Shown in pieces: positions 40,764 to 54,798 of a stretch of 64,000 bases of DNA. The position numbers and the translations under genes are program-made. The notes under the pieces were generated by a model. That model saw only the letters and a program-made list of their open reading frames with translations. It searched no databases and had not been told where the DNA came from. Location of the stretch: positions 1,240,001 to 1,304,000 of the forward strand of contig NW_027473345.1 of the NCBI RefSeq assembly GCF_050947335.1. Reading direction: 5' to 3'. Each line of letters opens with the position of its first letter. Within the stretch, counting starts at the first letter, position 1. The DNA comes from Megachile rotundata (Eukaryota > Arthropoda > Insecta > Hymenoptera > Megachilidae).

Positions 40764-41479
40764 GTACGATTGTGGTTGTATGATTGTGATTGTATGATTG
40801 TGATTGTATGATTGTGATTGTATGATTGTGATTGTATGATTGTGATTGTATGATTGTGATTATATGATTGTGATTGTATGGTTGTGATTGTGTGATTGCG
40901 TTTGTATGATTCTAATTGTATGCATGCGAATGTATAATTCTGATTGTATGTTTGTGATAATATGATTGCGATTGTATGATTGTGACTGTATGATTGTGAT
41001 TGTATGATTGTGATTGTATGATTGTGATTGTATGATTGTGATTGTATGATTGTGATTGTGTGATTGTGATTGTATGATTGTGATTGTATGATTGTGATTG
41101 TATGATTTTGATTGTATAATTGTGATTGTGTGATTGTGATTGTGTGATTGTGACTGCATGATTGTGATTGTATGATTGTGATTGTATGATTGTGATTGTA
41201 TGATTGTGATTGTATGATTGTGATTGTACGATTGTGATTGTATGATTTTGATTGTATAATTGTGATTGTGTGATAGTGATTGTGTGATTGTGACTGCATG
41301 ATTGTGATTCTATAATTGTGATTGTATGATTGTAATTGTACGATTATGATTGTATGATTGTGATTGTATGATTCTACTTGCGTGATTGTGATTGTATGAT
41401 TGTGAATATATAATTGTATTTGAGTTACTGTGATTGTCGGATTGCTATTGTATAATTCTGATTGTATGATAGTGATTGT

Positions 41480-42235
41480 GTGATTTTGATTGTACGATTG
41501 TAGTTCTATGATTGTGATTGTATGATTGTGATTGTATGATTGTGATTGTATGATTGTGATTGTATGATTGTGATTGTATGATTGTGATTGTATGATTGTG
41601 ATTGTATGATTGTGATTGTATGATTGTGATTGTATGACTGTGATTGTATGATTGTGATTGTATGATTGTGATTGTATGATTGTGATTGTGTGATTGCGTT
41701 TGTATGATTCTAATTGTATGCTTGTGAATGTATAATTCTGATTGCATGATTGTGATTGTATGATTGTAATTGTATGATTGTGATTGTATGATTGTGATTG
41801 CATGATTGTGATTGTATGATTGTGATTGTATGATTGTAATTGTATGATTGTGATTGTATGATTGTGATTGTATGATTGTGATTGTGTGATTGTGATTGTA
41901 TGATGGTGATTGTATGATTGTGATTGTATGATTTTGATTGTATAATTGTGATTGTGTGATTGTGATTGTGTGATTGTGACTGCATGATTGTGATTGTATG
42001 ATTGTGATTGTATGATTGTGATTGTATGATTGTGATTGTATGATTGTGATTGTACGATTGTGATTGTATGATTTTGATTGTATAATTGTGATTGTGTGAT
42101 AGTGATTGTGTGATTGTGACTGCATGATTGTGATTCTATGATTGTGATTGTATGATTGCAATTGTACGATTATGATTGTATGATTGTGATTGTATGATTC
42201 TACTTGCGTGATTGTGATTGTATGATTGTGAATAT
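41480..42235. repeat. 0.75-kb block repeated at about 46,660-47,415
   Basis: The offset is 5,180 bp (370 monomers). Both copies carry the otherwise rare TGCTTGTGAATGTA cassette variant, in which the ATGCAT palindrome is lost, and the GATTGCATGATTG string after it. The copies part just before the next M2 string, which is of different sub-type in the two. Confidence 0.75.
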
Positions 42236-42586
42236 ATAATTGTATTTGAGTGACTGTGATTGCCGGAATGCTATTGTATAATTCTGATTGTATGATAGTG
42301 ACTGTGTGATTGTGATTGTACGATTGTGGTTCTATGATTGTGATTGTATGATTGTTATTGTATGATTGTGATTGTATGATTGTGATTGTATGATTGTGAT
42401 TGTATGATTGTGATTGTATGATTGTGATTGTATGATTGTGATTGTATGATTGTGATTGTATGATTGTGATTGTATGATTGTGATTGTATGATTGTGATTG
42501 TATGACTGTGATTGTATGATTGTGATTGTATAATTGTGATTGTATAATTGTGATTGCATGATTGTGATTGTATGATTGTCATTGTA

Positions 42587-42712
42587 CGATTGTGGTTGTA
42601 CGATTGTGATTGTACGATTGTGATTGTACGATTGTGATTGTACGATTGTGATTGTACGATTGTGATTGTACGATTGTGATTGTACGATTGTGATTGTACG
42701 ATTGTGATTGTA
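42587..42712. repeat. Run of 9 CGATTG-type monomers
   Basis: This has the same composition as the run at 36,455 but is one unit longer. It is again introduced by a TGATTGTCATTGTA unit and the GGTTGTA form. Confidence 0.9.
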
Positions 42713-42936
42713 TGATTGTGATTGTGTGATTGCGTTTGTATGATTCTAATTGTATGCATGTGAATGTATAATTCTGATTGTATGTTTGTGATAATATGAT
42801 TGCGATTGTATGATTGAGATTGTATGATTGAGATTGTATGATTGTGATTGTACGATTGTGATTGTACGATTGTGATTGTACGATTGTGATTGTATGATTG
42901 TGATTGTGTGATTGCGTTTGTATGATTCTAATTGTA

Positions 42937-45900
42937 TGCATGCGAATGCATGATTGTGATTGCATGATTGTGATTGTATGATTGTGATTGTATGATTGTA
43001 ATTGTATGAATTTGATTGTATGATTGTGACTGTATGATTGTGATTGTATGATTGTGATTGTATGATTGTGATTGTATGATTGTGATTGTATGAATGTGAT
43101 TGTATAATTGTGATTGCATGATTGTGATTTTATGATTGTCATTGTACGATTGTGATTGTACGATTGTGATTGTACAGTTGTGATTGTACGATTGTGATTT
43201 TATGATTGTGACTGTATGATTGTGATTGTATGATTGTGATTGTGTGATTGCGTTTGTATGATTCTAATTGTATGCATGTGAATGTATAATTCTGATTGTA
43301 TGTTTGTGATAATATGATTGCGATTGTATGATTGAGATTGTATGATTGAGATTGTATGATTGTGATTGTATGATTGTGATATTATGATTGTGATTGTATG
43401 ATTGTGATTGTATGATTGTGATTGTATGATTGTGATTGTGTGATTGTGATTGTATGATTGTGATTGTATGATTGTGATTGTATGATTGTGATTGTATGAT
43501 TGTGATTGTATGATTGTGATTGGATGATTGTGATTGTATGATTGTGATTGTATGATTGTGATTGTATGATTGTGATTGTATGATTGTGATTGTATGATTG
43601 TGATTGTATGATTGTGATTGTATGATTGCGATTGTATGATTGTGATTGTATGATTGTGATTGTATGATTGTGATTGTATGATTGTGATTGTATGATTGTG
43701 ATTGTATGATTGTGATTGTATGATTGTAATTGTATCATTGTGATTGTGTGATTGCGTTTGTATGATTGTGATTGTATGATTGTGATTGTATGATTGTGAT
43801 TGTGTGATTGCGTTTGTATGATTCTAATTGTATGCATGTGAATGTATAATTCTGATTGTATGTTTGTGATAATATGATTGCGATTGTATGATTGTCATTG
43901 TATGATTGTGGTTTTATTATTGTGATTGTATGATTGTGATTGTATGATAGTGATTGCATGATTGTGATTGTATGATTGTCATTGTATGATTGTGGTTTTA
44001 TGATTGTGATTGTATGATTGTGATTGTATGATTGTGATTGTGTGATTGTGATTGTATGATTGTGATTGTATGATTGTGATTGTATGATTGTGATTGTATG
44101 ACGGTGATTGTATGATTGTGATTGTATAATTGTGATTGTATAATTGTGATTGCATGATTGTGATTGTATGATTGTCATTGTAGGATTGTGGTTGTACGAT
44201 TGTGGTTGTATGATTGTGATTGTATGATTGTGATTGTATGATTGTGATTGTATGATTGTGATTGTATGATTGTGATTGTATGATTGTGATTGTATGATTG
44301 TGATTGTATGGTTGTGATTGTGTGATTGCGTTTGTATGATTCTAATTGTATGCATGCGAATGTATAATTCTGATTGTATGTTTGTGATAATATGATTGCG
44401 ATTGTATGATTGTGACTGTATGATTGTGATTGTATGATTGTGATTGTATGTTTGTGATTGTATGATTGTGATTGTATGATTGTGATTGTATGATTTTGAT
44501 TGTATAATTGTGATTGTGTGATTGTGATTGTGTGATTGTGACTGCATGATTGTGATTGTATGATTGTGATTGTATGATTGTGATTGTATGATTGTGATTG
44601 TATGATTGTGATTGTACGATTGTGATTGTATGATTTTGATTGTATAATTGTGATTGTGTGATAGTGATTGTGTGATTGTGACTGCATGATTGTGATTCTA
44701 TGATTGTGATTGTATGATTGTAATTGTACGATTATGATTGTATGATTGTGATTGTATGATTCTACTTGCGTGATTGTGATTGTATGATTGTGAATATATA
44801 ATTGTATTTGAGTTACTGTGATTGCCGGATTGCTATTGTATAATTCTGATTGTATGATAGTGATTGTGTGATTTTGATTGTACGATTGTAGTTCTATGAT
44901 TGTGATTGTATGATTGTGATTGTATGATTGTGATTGTATGATTGTGATTGTATGATTGTGATTGTATGATTGTGATTGTATGATTGTGATTGTATGATTG
45001 TGATTGTATGATTGTGATTGTATGACTGTGATTGTATGATTGTGATTGTATGATTGTGATTGTATGATTGTGATTGTGTGATTGCGTTTGTATGATTCTA
45101 ATTGTATGCATGTGAATGTATAATTCTGATTGTATGATTGTGATTGTATGATTGTAATTGTATGATTGTGATTGTATGATTGTGATTGCATGATTGTGAT
45201 TGTATGATTGTGATTGTATGATTGTGATTGTATGATTGTGATTGTATGATTGTGATTGTATGATTGTGATTGTGTGATTGTGATTGTATGATTGTGATTG
45301 TATGATTGTGATTGTACGATTTTGATTGTATAATTGTGATTGTGTGATTGTGATTGTGTGATTGTGACTGCATGATTGTGATTGTATGATTGTGATTGTA
45401 TGATTGTGATTGTATGATTGTGATTGTACGATTGTGATTGTATGATTTTGATTGTATAATTGTGATTGTGTGATAGTGATTGTGTGATTGTGATTGTATG
45501 ATTGTTATTGTATGATTGTGATTGTATGATTGTAATTGTACGATTGTGATTGTATGATTGTGATTGTATGATTGTACTTGCGTGATTGTGATTGTATGAT
45601 TGTGAATATGTAATTGTATTTGAGTGACTGTGATTGCCGGAATGCTATTGTATAATTCTGATTGTATGATAGTGACTGTGTGATTGTGATTGTACGATTG
45701 TGGTTCTATGATTGTGATTGTATGATTGTTATTGTATGATTGTGATTGTATGATTGTGATTGTATGATTGTGATTGTATCATTGTGATTGTATGATTGTG
45801 ATTGTATGATTGTGATCCTATGATTGTGATTGTAGGATTGTGATAGTACAATTGCGATTGTCTGATTGCGATTGTGTGATTGTGATTGTATGATTGTGTT

Positions 45901-46690
45901 TGTGTGATTGCGTTTGTATGATTCTAATTGTATGCATGTGAATGTATAATCCTGATTGTATGTTTGTGATAATATGATTGCGATTGTATGATTGCGATTG
46001 TATGATAGTGATTGTATGATTGTTATTGTGTGATTGTGATTGTATGATTGTGATTGTATGATTGTGATTGTATGATTGTGATTCTATGATTGCGATTGTC
46101 TGATTGCGATTGTGTGATTACGAATGTATGATTGTGATTGTATGATTGTGATTCTATGATTGTGGTTGTATGATTGTGATTGTATGATTGTGATTGTATG
46201 ATTGTGATTGTATGATTGTGATTGTATGATTGTGATGGTGTGATTGTGATTGCATGATTGTGATTGCATGATTGTGATTGTGTGATTGCGTTTGTATGAT
46301 TCTAATTGTATGCATGCGAATGTATAATTCTGATTGTATGTTTGTGATAATATGATTGTGATTGTATGATTGTGATTGTATGATTGTGATTGTATGATTG
46401 AGATTGTATGATTGTGATTGTATGATTGTGATTGTATGATTGTGATTGTATGATTGTGATTGTATGATTGTGATTGTATGATTGTGATTGTATGATTGTG
46501 ATTGTATGATTGTGATTGTATGATTGTGATTGTATGATTGTGATTGTATGACTGTGATTGTATGATTGTGATTGTATAATTGTGATTGTATAATTGTGAT
46601 TGCATGATTGTGATTGTATGATTGTCATTGTACGATTGTGGTTGTACGATTGTGATTGTACGATTGTGATTGTATGATTGTGATTGTACG
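42937..46690. repeat. C-block copy 2
   Basis: Markers are TGCATGCGAATGCA at 42,937, TACAGT at 43,173 and M2 at 44,807 and 45,619. It matches copy 3 at 5,992 bp, changing to 6,006 bp after one unit is gained. Similarity ends near 46,687. Confidence 0.8.
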
Positions 46691-48760
46691 ATTGTGATTG
46701 TATGATTGTGATTGTATGATTGTGATTGTATGATTGTGATTGTATGATTGTGATTGTATGATTGTGATTGTATGATTGTGATTGTATGATTGTGATTGTA
46801 TGATTGTGATTGTATGACTGTGATTGTATGATTGTGATTGTATGATTGTGATTGTATGATTGTGATTGTGTGATTGCGTTTGTATGATTCTAATTGTATG
46901 CTTGTGAATGTATAATTCTGATTGCATGATTGTGATTGTATGATTGTAATTGTATGATTGTGATTGTATGATTGTGATTGCATGATTGTGATTGTATGAT
47001 TGTGATTGTATGATTGTAATTGTATGATTGTGATTGTATGATTGTGATTGTATGATTGTGATTGTGTGATTGTGATTGTATGATGGTGATTGTATGATTG
47101 TGATTGTATGATTTTGATTGTATAATTGTGATTGTGTGATTGTGATTGTGTGATTGTGACTGCATGATTGTGATTGTATGATTGTGATTGTATGATTGTG
47201 ATTGTATGATTGTGATTGTATGATTGTGATTGTACGATTGTGATTGTATGATTTTGATTGTATAATTGTGATTGTGTGATAGTGATTGTGTGATTGTGAC
47301 TGCATGATTGTGATTCTATGATTGTGATTGTATGATTGCAATTGTACGATTATGATTGTATGATTGTGATTGTATGATTCTACTTGCGTGATTGTGATTG
47401 TATGATTGTGAATATATAATTGTATTTGAGTTACTGTGATTGCCGGATTGCTATTGTATAATTCTGATTGTATGATAGTGATTGTGTGATTTTGATTGTA
47501 CGATTGTAGTTCTATGATTGTGATTGTATGATTGTGATTGTATGATTGTGATTGTATGATTGTGATTGTATGATTGTGATTGTATGATTGTGATTGTATG
47601 ATTGTGATTGTATGATTGTGATTGTATGATTGTTATTGTATGATTGTGATTGTATGATTGTAATTGTACGATTGTGATTGTATGATTGTGATTGTATGAT
47701 TGTACTTGCGTGATTGTGATTGTATGATTGTGAATATATAATTGTATTTGAGTGACTGTGATTGCCGGAATGCTATTGTATAATTCTGATTGTATGATAG
47801 TGACTGTGTGATTGTGATTGTACGATTGTGGTTCTATGATTGTGATTGTATGATTGTTATTGTATGATTGTGATTGTATGATTGTGATTGTATGATTGTG
47901 ATTGTATCATTGTGATTGTATGATTGTGATTGTATGATTGTGATCCTATGATTGTGATTGTAGGATTGTGATAGTACAATTGCGATTGTCTGATTGCGAT
48001 TGTGTGATTGTGATTGTATGATTGTGTTTGTGTGATTGCGTTTGTATGATTCTAATTGTATGCATGTGAATGTATAATCCTGATTGTATGTTTGTCATAA
48101 TATGATTGCGATTGTATGATTGCGATTGTATGATAGTGATTGTATGATTGTTATTGTGTGATTGTGATTGTATGATTGTGATTGTATGATTGTGATTGTA
48201 TGATTGTGATTCTATGATTGCGATTGTCTGATTGCGATTGTGTGATTACGAATGTATGATTGTGATTGTATGATTGTGATTCTATGATTGTGGTTGTATG
48301 ATTGTGATTGTATGATTGTGATTGTATGATTGTGATTGTATGATTGTGATTGTATGATTGTGATGGTGTGATTGTGATTGCATGATTGTGATTGCATGAT
48401 TGTGATTGCATGATTGTGATTGTGTGATTGCGTTTGTATGATTCTAATTGTATGCATGCGAATGTATAATTCTGATTGTATGTTTGTGATAATATGATTG
48501 CGATTGTATGATTCAGATTGTATGATTGTGATTGTATGATTGTGATTGTATGATTGTGATTGTATGATTGTGATTGTATGATTGTGATTGTATGATTGTG
48601 ATTGTATGATTGTGATTGTATGATTGTGATTGTATGATTGTGATTGTATGATTGTGATTGTATGATTGTGATTGTATGACTGTGATTGTATGATTGTGAT
48701 TGTATAATTGTGATTGTATAATTGTGATTGCATGATTGTGATTGTATGATTGTCATTGTA

Positions 48761-48886
48761 CGATTGTGGTTGTACGATTGTGATTGTACGATTGTGATTG
48801 TACGATTGTGATTGTACGATTGTGATTGTACGATTGTGATTGTACGATTGTGATTGTACGATTGTGATTGTACGATTGTGATTGTA
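48761..48886. repeat. Run of 9 CGATTG-type monomers
   Basis: This lies just upstream of C-block copy 3. The unit order is identical to the run at 42,587. Confidence 0.9.
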
Positions 48887-48928
48887 TGATTGTGATTGTG
48901 TGATTGCGTTTGTATGATTCTAATTGTA

Positions 48929-51900
48929 TGCATGCGAATGCATGATTGTGATTGCATGATTGTGATTGTATGATTGTGATTGTATGATTGTAATTGTATG
49001 AATTTGATTGTATGATTGTGACTGTATGATTGTGATTGTATGATTGTGATTGTATGATTGTGATTGTATGATTGTGATTGTATGAATGTGATTGTATAAT
49101 TGTGATTGCATGATTGTGATTTTATGATTGTCATTGTACGATTGTGATTGTACGATTGTGATTGTACAGTTGTGATTGTACGATTGTGATTTTATGATTG
49201 TGACTGTATGATTGTGATTGTATGATTGTGATTGTGTGATTGCGTTTGTATGATTCTAATTGTATGCATGTGAATGTATAATTCTGATTGTATGTTTGTG
49301 ATAATATGATTGCGATTGTATGATTGAGATTGTATGATTGAGATTGTATGATTGTGATTGTATGATTGTGATATTATGATTGTGATTGTATGATTGTGAT
49401 TGTATGATTGTGATTGTATGATTGTGATTGTGTGATTGTGATTGTATGATTGTGATTGTATGATTGTGATTGTATGATTGTGATTGTATGATTGTGATTG
49501 TATGATTGTGATTGGATGATTGTGATTGTATGATTGTGATTGTATGATTGTGATTGTATGATTGTGATTGTATGATTGTGATTGTATGATTGTGATTGTA
49601 TGATTGTGATTGTATGATTGCGATTGTATGATTGTGATTGTATGATTGTGATTGTATGATTGTGATTGTATGATTGTGATTGTATGATTGTGATTGTATG
49701 ATTGTGATTGTATGATTGTAATTGTATCATTGTGATTGTGTGATTGCGTTTGTATGATTGTGATTGTATGATTGTGATTGTATGATTGTGATTGTATGAT
49801 TGTGATTGTGTGATTGCGTTTGTATGATTCTAATTGTATGCATGTGAATGTATAATTCTGATTGTATGTTTGTGATAATATGATTGCGATTGTATGATTG
49901 TCATTGTATGATTGTGGTTTTATTATTGTGATTGTATGATTGTGATTGTATGATAGTGATTGCATGATTGTGATTGTATGATTGTCATTGTATGATTGTG
50001 GTTTTATGATTGTGATTGTATGATTGTGATTGTATGATTGTGATTGTGTGATTGTGATTGTATGATTGTGATTGTATGATTGTGATTGTATGATTGTGAT
50101 TGTATGACGGTGATTGTATGATTGTGATTGTATAATTGTGATTGTATAATTGTGATTGCATGATTGTGATTGTATGATTGTCATTGTAGGATTGTGGTTG
50201 TACGATTGTGGTTGTATGATTGTGATTGTATGATTGTGATTGTATGATTGTGATTGTATGATTGTGATTGTATGATTGTGATTGTATGATTGTGATTGTA
50301 TGATTGTGATTGTATGGTTGTGATTGTGTGATTGCGTTTGTATGATTCTAATTGTATGCATGCGAATGTATAATTCTGATTGTATGTTTGTGATAATATG
50401 ATTGCGATTGTATGATTGTGACTGTATGATTGTGATTGTATGATTGTGATTGTATGTTTGTGATTGTATGATTGTGATTGTATGATTGTGATTGTATGAT
50501 TTTGATTGTATAATTGTGATTGTGTGATTGTGATTGTGTGATTGTGACTGCATGATTGTGATTGTATGATTGTGATTGTATGATTGTGATTGTATGATTG
50601 TGATTGTATGATTGTGATTGTACGATTGTGATTGTATGATTTTGATTGTATAATTGTGATTGTGTGATAGTGATTGTGTGATTGTGACTGCATGATTGTG
50701 ATTCTATGATTGTGATTGTATGATTGTAATTGTACGATTATGATTGTATGATTGTGATTGTATGATTCTACTTGCGTGATTGTGATTGTATGATTGTGAA
50801 TATATAATTGTATTTGAGTTACTGTGATTGCCGGATTGCTATTGTATAATTCTGATTGTATGATAGTGATTGTGTGATTTTGATTGTACGATTGTAGTTC
50901 TATGATTGTGATTGTATGATTGTGATTGTATGATTGTGATTGTATGATTGTGATTGTATGATTGTGATTGTATGATTGTGATTGTATGATTGTGATTGTA
51001 TGATTGTGATTGTATGATTGTGATTGTATGACTGTGATTGTATGATTGTGATTGTATGATTGTGATTGTATGATTGTGATTGTGTGATTGCGTTTGTATG
51101 ATTCTAATTGTATGCATGTGAATGTATAATTCTGATTGTATGATTGTGATTGTATGATTGTAATTGTATGATTGTGATTGTATGATTGTGATTGCATGAT
51201 TGTGATTGTATGATTGTGATTGTATGATTGTGATTGTATGATTGTGATTGTATGATTGTGATTGTATGATTGTGATTGTGTGATTGTGATTGTATGATTG
51301 TGATTGTATGATTGTGATTGTACGATTTTGATTGTATAATTGTGATTGTGTGATTGTGATTGTGTGATTGTGACTGCATGATTGTGATTGTATGATTGTG
51401 ATTGTATGATTGTGATTGTATGATTGTGATTGTACGATTGTGATTGTATGATTTTGATTGTATAATTGTGATTGTGTGATAGTGATTGTGTGATTGTGAT
51501 TGTATGATTGTTATTGTATGATTGTGATTGTATGATTGTAATTGTACGATTGTGATTGTATGATTGTGATTGTATGATTGTACTTGCGTGATTGTGATTG
51601 TATGATTGTGAATATGTAATTGTATTTGAGTGACTGTGATTGCCGGAATGCTATTGTATAATTCTGATTGTATGATAGTGACTGTGTGATTGTGATTGTA
51701 CGATTGTGGTTCTATGATTGTGATTGTATGATTGTTATTGTATGATTGTGATTGTATGATTGTGATTGTATGATTGTGATTGTATCATTGTGATTGTATG
51801 ATTGTGATTGTATGATTGTGATCCTATGATTGTGATTGTAGGATTGTGATAGTACAATTGCGATTGTCTGATTGCGATTGTGTGATTGTGATTGTATGAT

Positions 51901-52690
51901 TGTGTTTGTGTGATTGCGTTTGTATGATTCTAATTGTATGCATGTGAATGTATAATCCTGATTGTATGTTTGTGATAATATGATTGCGATTGTATGATTG
52001 CGATTGTATGATAGTGATTGTATGATTGTTATTGTGTGATTGTGATTGTATGATTGTGATTGTATGATTGTGATTGTATGATTGTGATTCTATGATTGCG
52101 ATTGTCTGATTGCGATTGTGTGATTACGAATGTATGATTGTGATTGTATGATTGTGATTCTATGATTGTGGTTGTATGATTGTGATTGTATGATTGTGAT
52201 TGTATGATTGTGATTGTATGATTGTGATTGTATGATTGTGATGGTGTGATTGTGATTGCATGATTGTGATTGCATGATTGTGATTGTGTGATTGCGTTTG
52301 TATGATTCTAATTGTATGCATGCGAATGTATAATTCTGATTGTATGTTTGTGATAATATGATTGTGATTGTATGATTGTGATTGTATGATTGTGATTGTA
52401 TGATTGAGATTGTATGATTGTGATTGTATGATTGTGATTGTATGATTGTGATTGTATGATTGTGATTGTATGATTGTGATTGTATGATTGTGATTGTATG
52501 ATTGTGATTGTATGATTGTGATTGTATGATTGTGATTGTATGATTGTGATTGTATGACTGTGATTGTATGATTGTGATTGTATAATTGTGATTGTATAAT
52601 TGTGATTGCATGATTGTGATTGTATGATTGTCATTGTACGATTGTGGTTGTACGATTGTGATTGTACGATTGTGATTGTATGATTGTGAT
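48929..52690. repeat. C-block copy 3
   Basis: Markers are TGCATGCGAATGCA at 48,929, TACAGT at 49,165 and M2 at 50,813 and 51,625. It ends where the B-type block with the TATCATTG and GTGTCATTG variants begins. Confidence 0.8.
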
Positions 52691-52792
52691 TGTATGATTG
52701 TGATTGTATGATTGTGATTGTATGATTGTGATTGTATGATTGTGATTGTATGATTGTGATTGTATGATTGTGATTGTATGATTGTGATTGTA

Positions 52793-54798
52793 TCATTGTG
52801 ATTGTGTCATTGCGTTTGTATGATTGTGATTGTATGATTGTGATTGTATGATTGTGATTGTGTGATTGCGTTTGTATGATTCTAATTGTATGCATGTGAA
52901 TGTATAATTCTGATTGTATGTTTGTGATAATATGATTGCGATTGTATGATTGTCATTGTATGATTGTGGTTTTATTATTGTGATTGTATGATTGTGATTG
53001 TATGATAGTGATTGCATGATTGTGATTGTATGATTGTCATTGTATGATTGTGGTTTTATGATTGTGATTGTATGATTGTGATTGTATGATTGTGATTGTA
53101 TGATTGTGATTGTATGATTGTGATTGTATGATTGAGATTGTATGATTGTGATTGTATGGTAGTGATTGTATGATTGTAATTGTATGATTGTGATTGTATG
53201 ATTGTGATTCTATGATTGTGATTCTATGATTGTGATTGTATGATTGTAATTGTATGAATGTGATTGTATGATTGTGATTGTATGATTGTGATTGTGTGAT
53301 TGCGTTTGTATGATTCTAATTGTATGCATGTGAATGTATAATTCTGATTGTATGATTCTGATTGTATGATTGTGATTGTGTGATTGTGATTGTATGATTG
53401 TGATTGTATGATTGTGATTGTATGATTGTGATTGTATGATTGTGATTGTATGATTGTGATTGTATGATTGTGATTGTGTGATTGTGATTGTGTGATTGCG
53501 ATTGTATGATTCTAATTGTATGCATGCGAATGTATAATTCAGATTGTATGTTTGTGATAATATGATTGCGATTGTATGATTGTGGCTGTATGATTGTGAT
53601 TGTATGATTGTGATTGTATGATTGTGATTGTATGACTGTGATTGTATGAATGTGATTGTATGATTGTGATTGTATGATTGCGATTGTATGATTGTGATTG
53701 TATGAATGTGATTGTATGATTGTGATTGTATGATTGCGATTGTATGATTGTGATCGTAAGACTGTGATTGTATGATTGTGATTGTGTGATTGTGATTGTA
53801 TGATTGTGATTGCATGATTGTGATTGTGTGATTGTGATTGTACGATTGTGGTTCTATGATTGTAATTGTATGATTGTGTTTGTATAATTGTGATTGTATG
53901 ATTGTGATTGTATGATTGTGATTGTATGATTGTGACTGTATGATTGTGATTGTACGATTGTGATTGTACGATTGTGATTGTACGATTGCGATTTTATGAT
54001 TGTGACTGTATGATTGTAACTGTATGATAGAGATTGTGTAAATGCGATTGTGATTGCATGATCGTAATTGTATGATTGTGAATGTATGATTATGATTGCA
54101 TGATTGCGATTGTCTGATTGCGATTGTGTGATTGTGAATGTATGATTGTGATTGCATGATTGTGATTCTATGATTGTGATTGTATGATTGTAATTGTATG
54201 AATTTGATTGTATGATTGTGATTGTATGATTGTGATTGTGTGATTGCGTTTGTATGATTCTAATTGTATGCATGTGAATGTATAATTCTGATTGTATGTT
54301 TGTGATAATATGATTGCGATTGTATGATTGAGATTGTATGATTGAGATTGTACGATTGTGGTTCTATGATTGTGATTGTACGATTGTGATTGTATGATTG
54401 TGATTATATGATTGTGATTCTATGATTGTGATTGTAGGATTGTGATTGTATAATTGCGAGTGTCTGATTGCGATTGTGTGATTGTGATTGGATGATTGTG
54501 ATTGTGTGATTGCGTTTGTATGATTCTAATTCTATGCATGTGAATGTATAATTCTGATTGTATGTTTGTGATAATATGATTGCGATTGTATGATTGCGAT
54601 TGCATGATTGTGATTGTATGATTGTTATTGTATGATTGTGATTGTATGATTGTAATTGTACGATTGTGATTGTACGATTGTGATTGTATGATTGTGATTG
54701 TATGAATGCGATTGTCTGATTGCGATTGTGTGATTGTGACTGTATGATTGGGATTGTATGATTGTGATTCCATGATTGTAATTGTATGATTGTAATTG
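52793..54798. repeat. 9,202-bp-offset duplication, copy 1
   Basis: This matches 61,995-64,000 through the TATCATTG variant, the empty LTR site, M1 (54,039 and 63,241) and the GAATGCGATTGTC variant (54,704 and 63,906). The one difference I noticed is GATAATATG at 54,305 against GATAAAATG in copy 2. The offset has remainder 4 modulo 14, matching three M1 modules in between. Confidence 0.85.
53159..53200. other. Empty target site corresponding to the LTR insertion (copy 2)
   Basis: The TGGTAGTGATTGTA unit is identical to the one before the LTR and is followed by the intact target ATTGT at 53,173-53,177. M1 follows 866 bp later, at 54,039, the same spacing as at the other empty sites. Confidence 0.8.

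Larger units (their letters stand above)
27000..52690. repeat. Array domain C (M2-bearing)
   Basis: Sixteen of the 18 M2 modules lie here and no M1 module does. All repeat offsets measured inside the domain are multiples of 14, consistent with the absence of M1. The domain contains two successive 3,850-bp units, a 1,666-bp tandem duplication and three copies of a block beginning with TGCATGCGAATGCA, at 36,609, 42,937 and 48,929. The edges are approximate and are placed where the shared blocks begin and end. Confidence 0.75.

Noticed and set aside
36567..42586. Microsatellite or slippage artefact as the explanation for the array
   Set aside because: Fixed strings of distinct variant monomers, conserved across multi-kb copies, cannot come from polymerase slippage of a pure repeat or from sequencing error.
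49192..50553. Longest minus-strand reading frame (453 codons), and the many others of 60-414 codons, as protein-coding genes
   Set aside because: The repeat has no stop codon on the minus strand in any frame. Length is therefore no evidence, all frames give the same shifted 14-residue peptide, and starts and stops fall on variant monomers, mostly in the ATGCAT cassette. There is no unique domain, codon bias or gene context.
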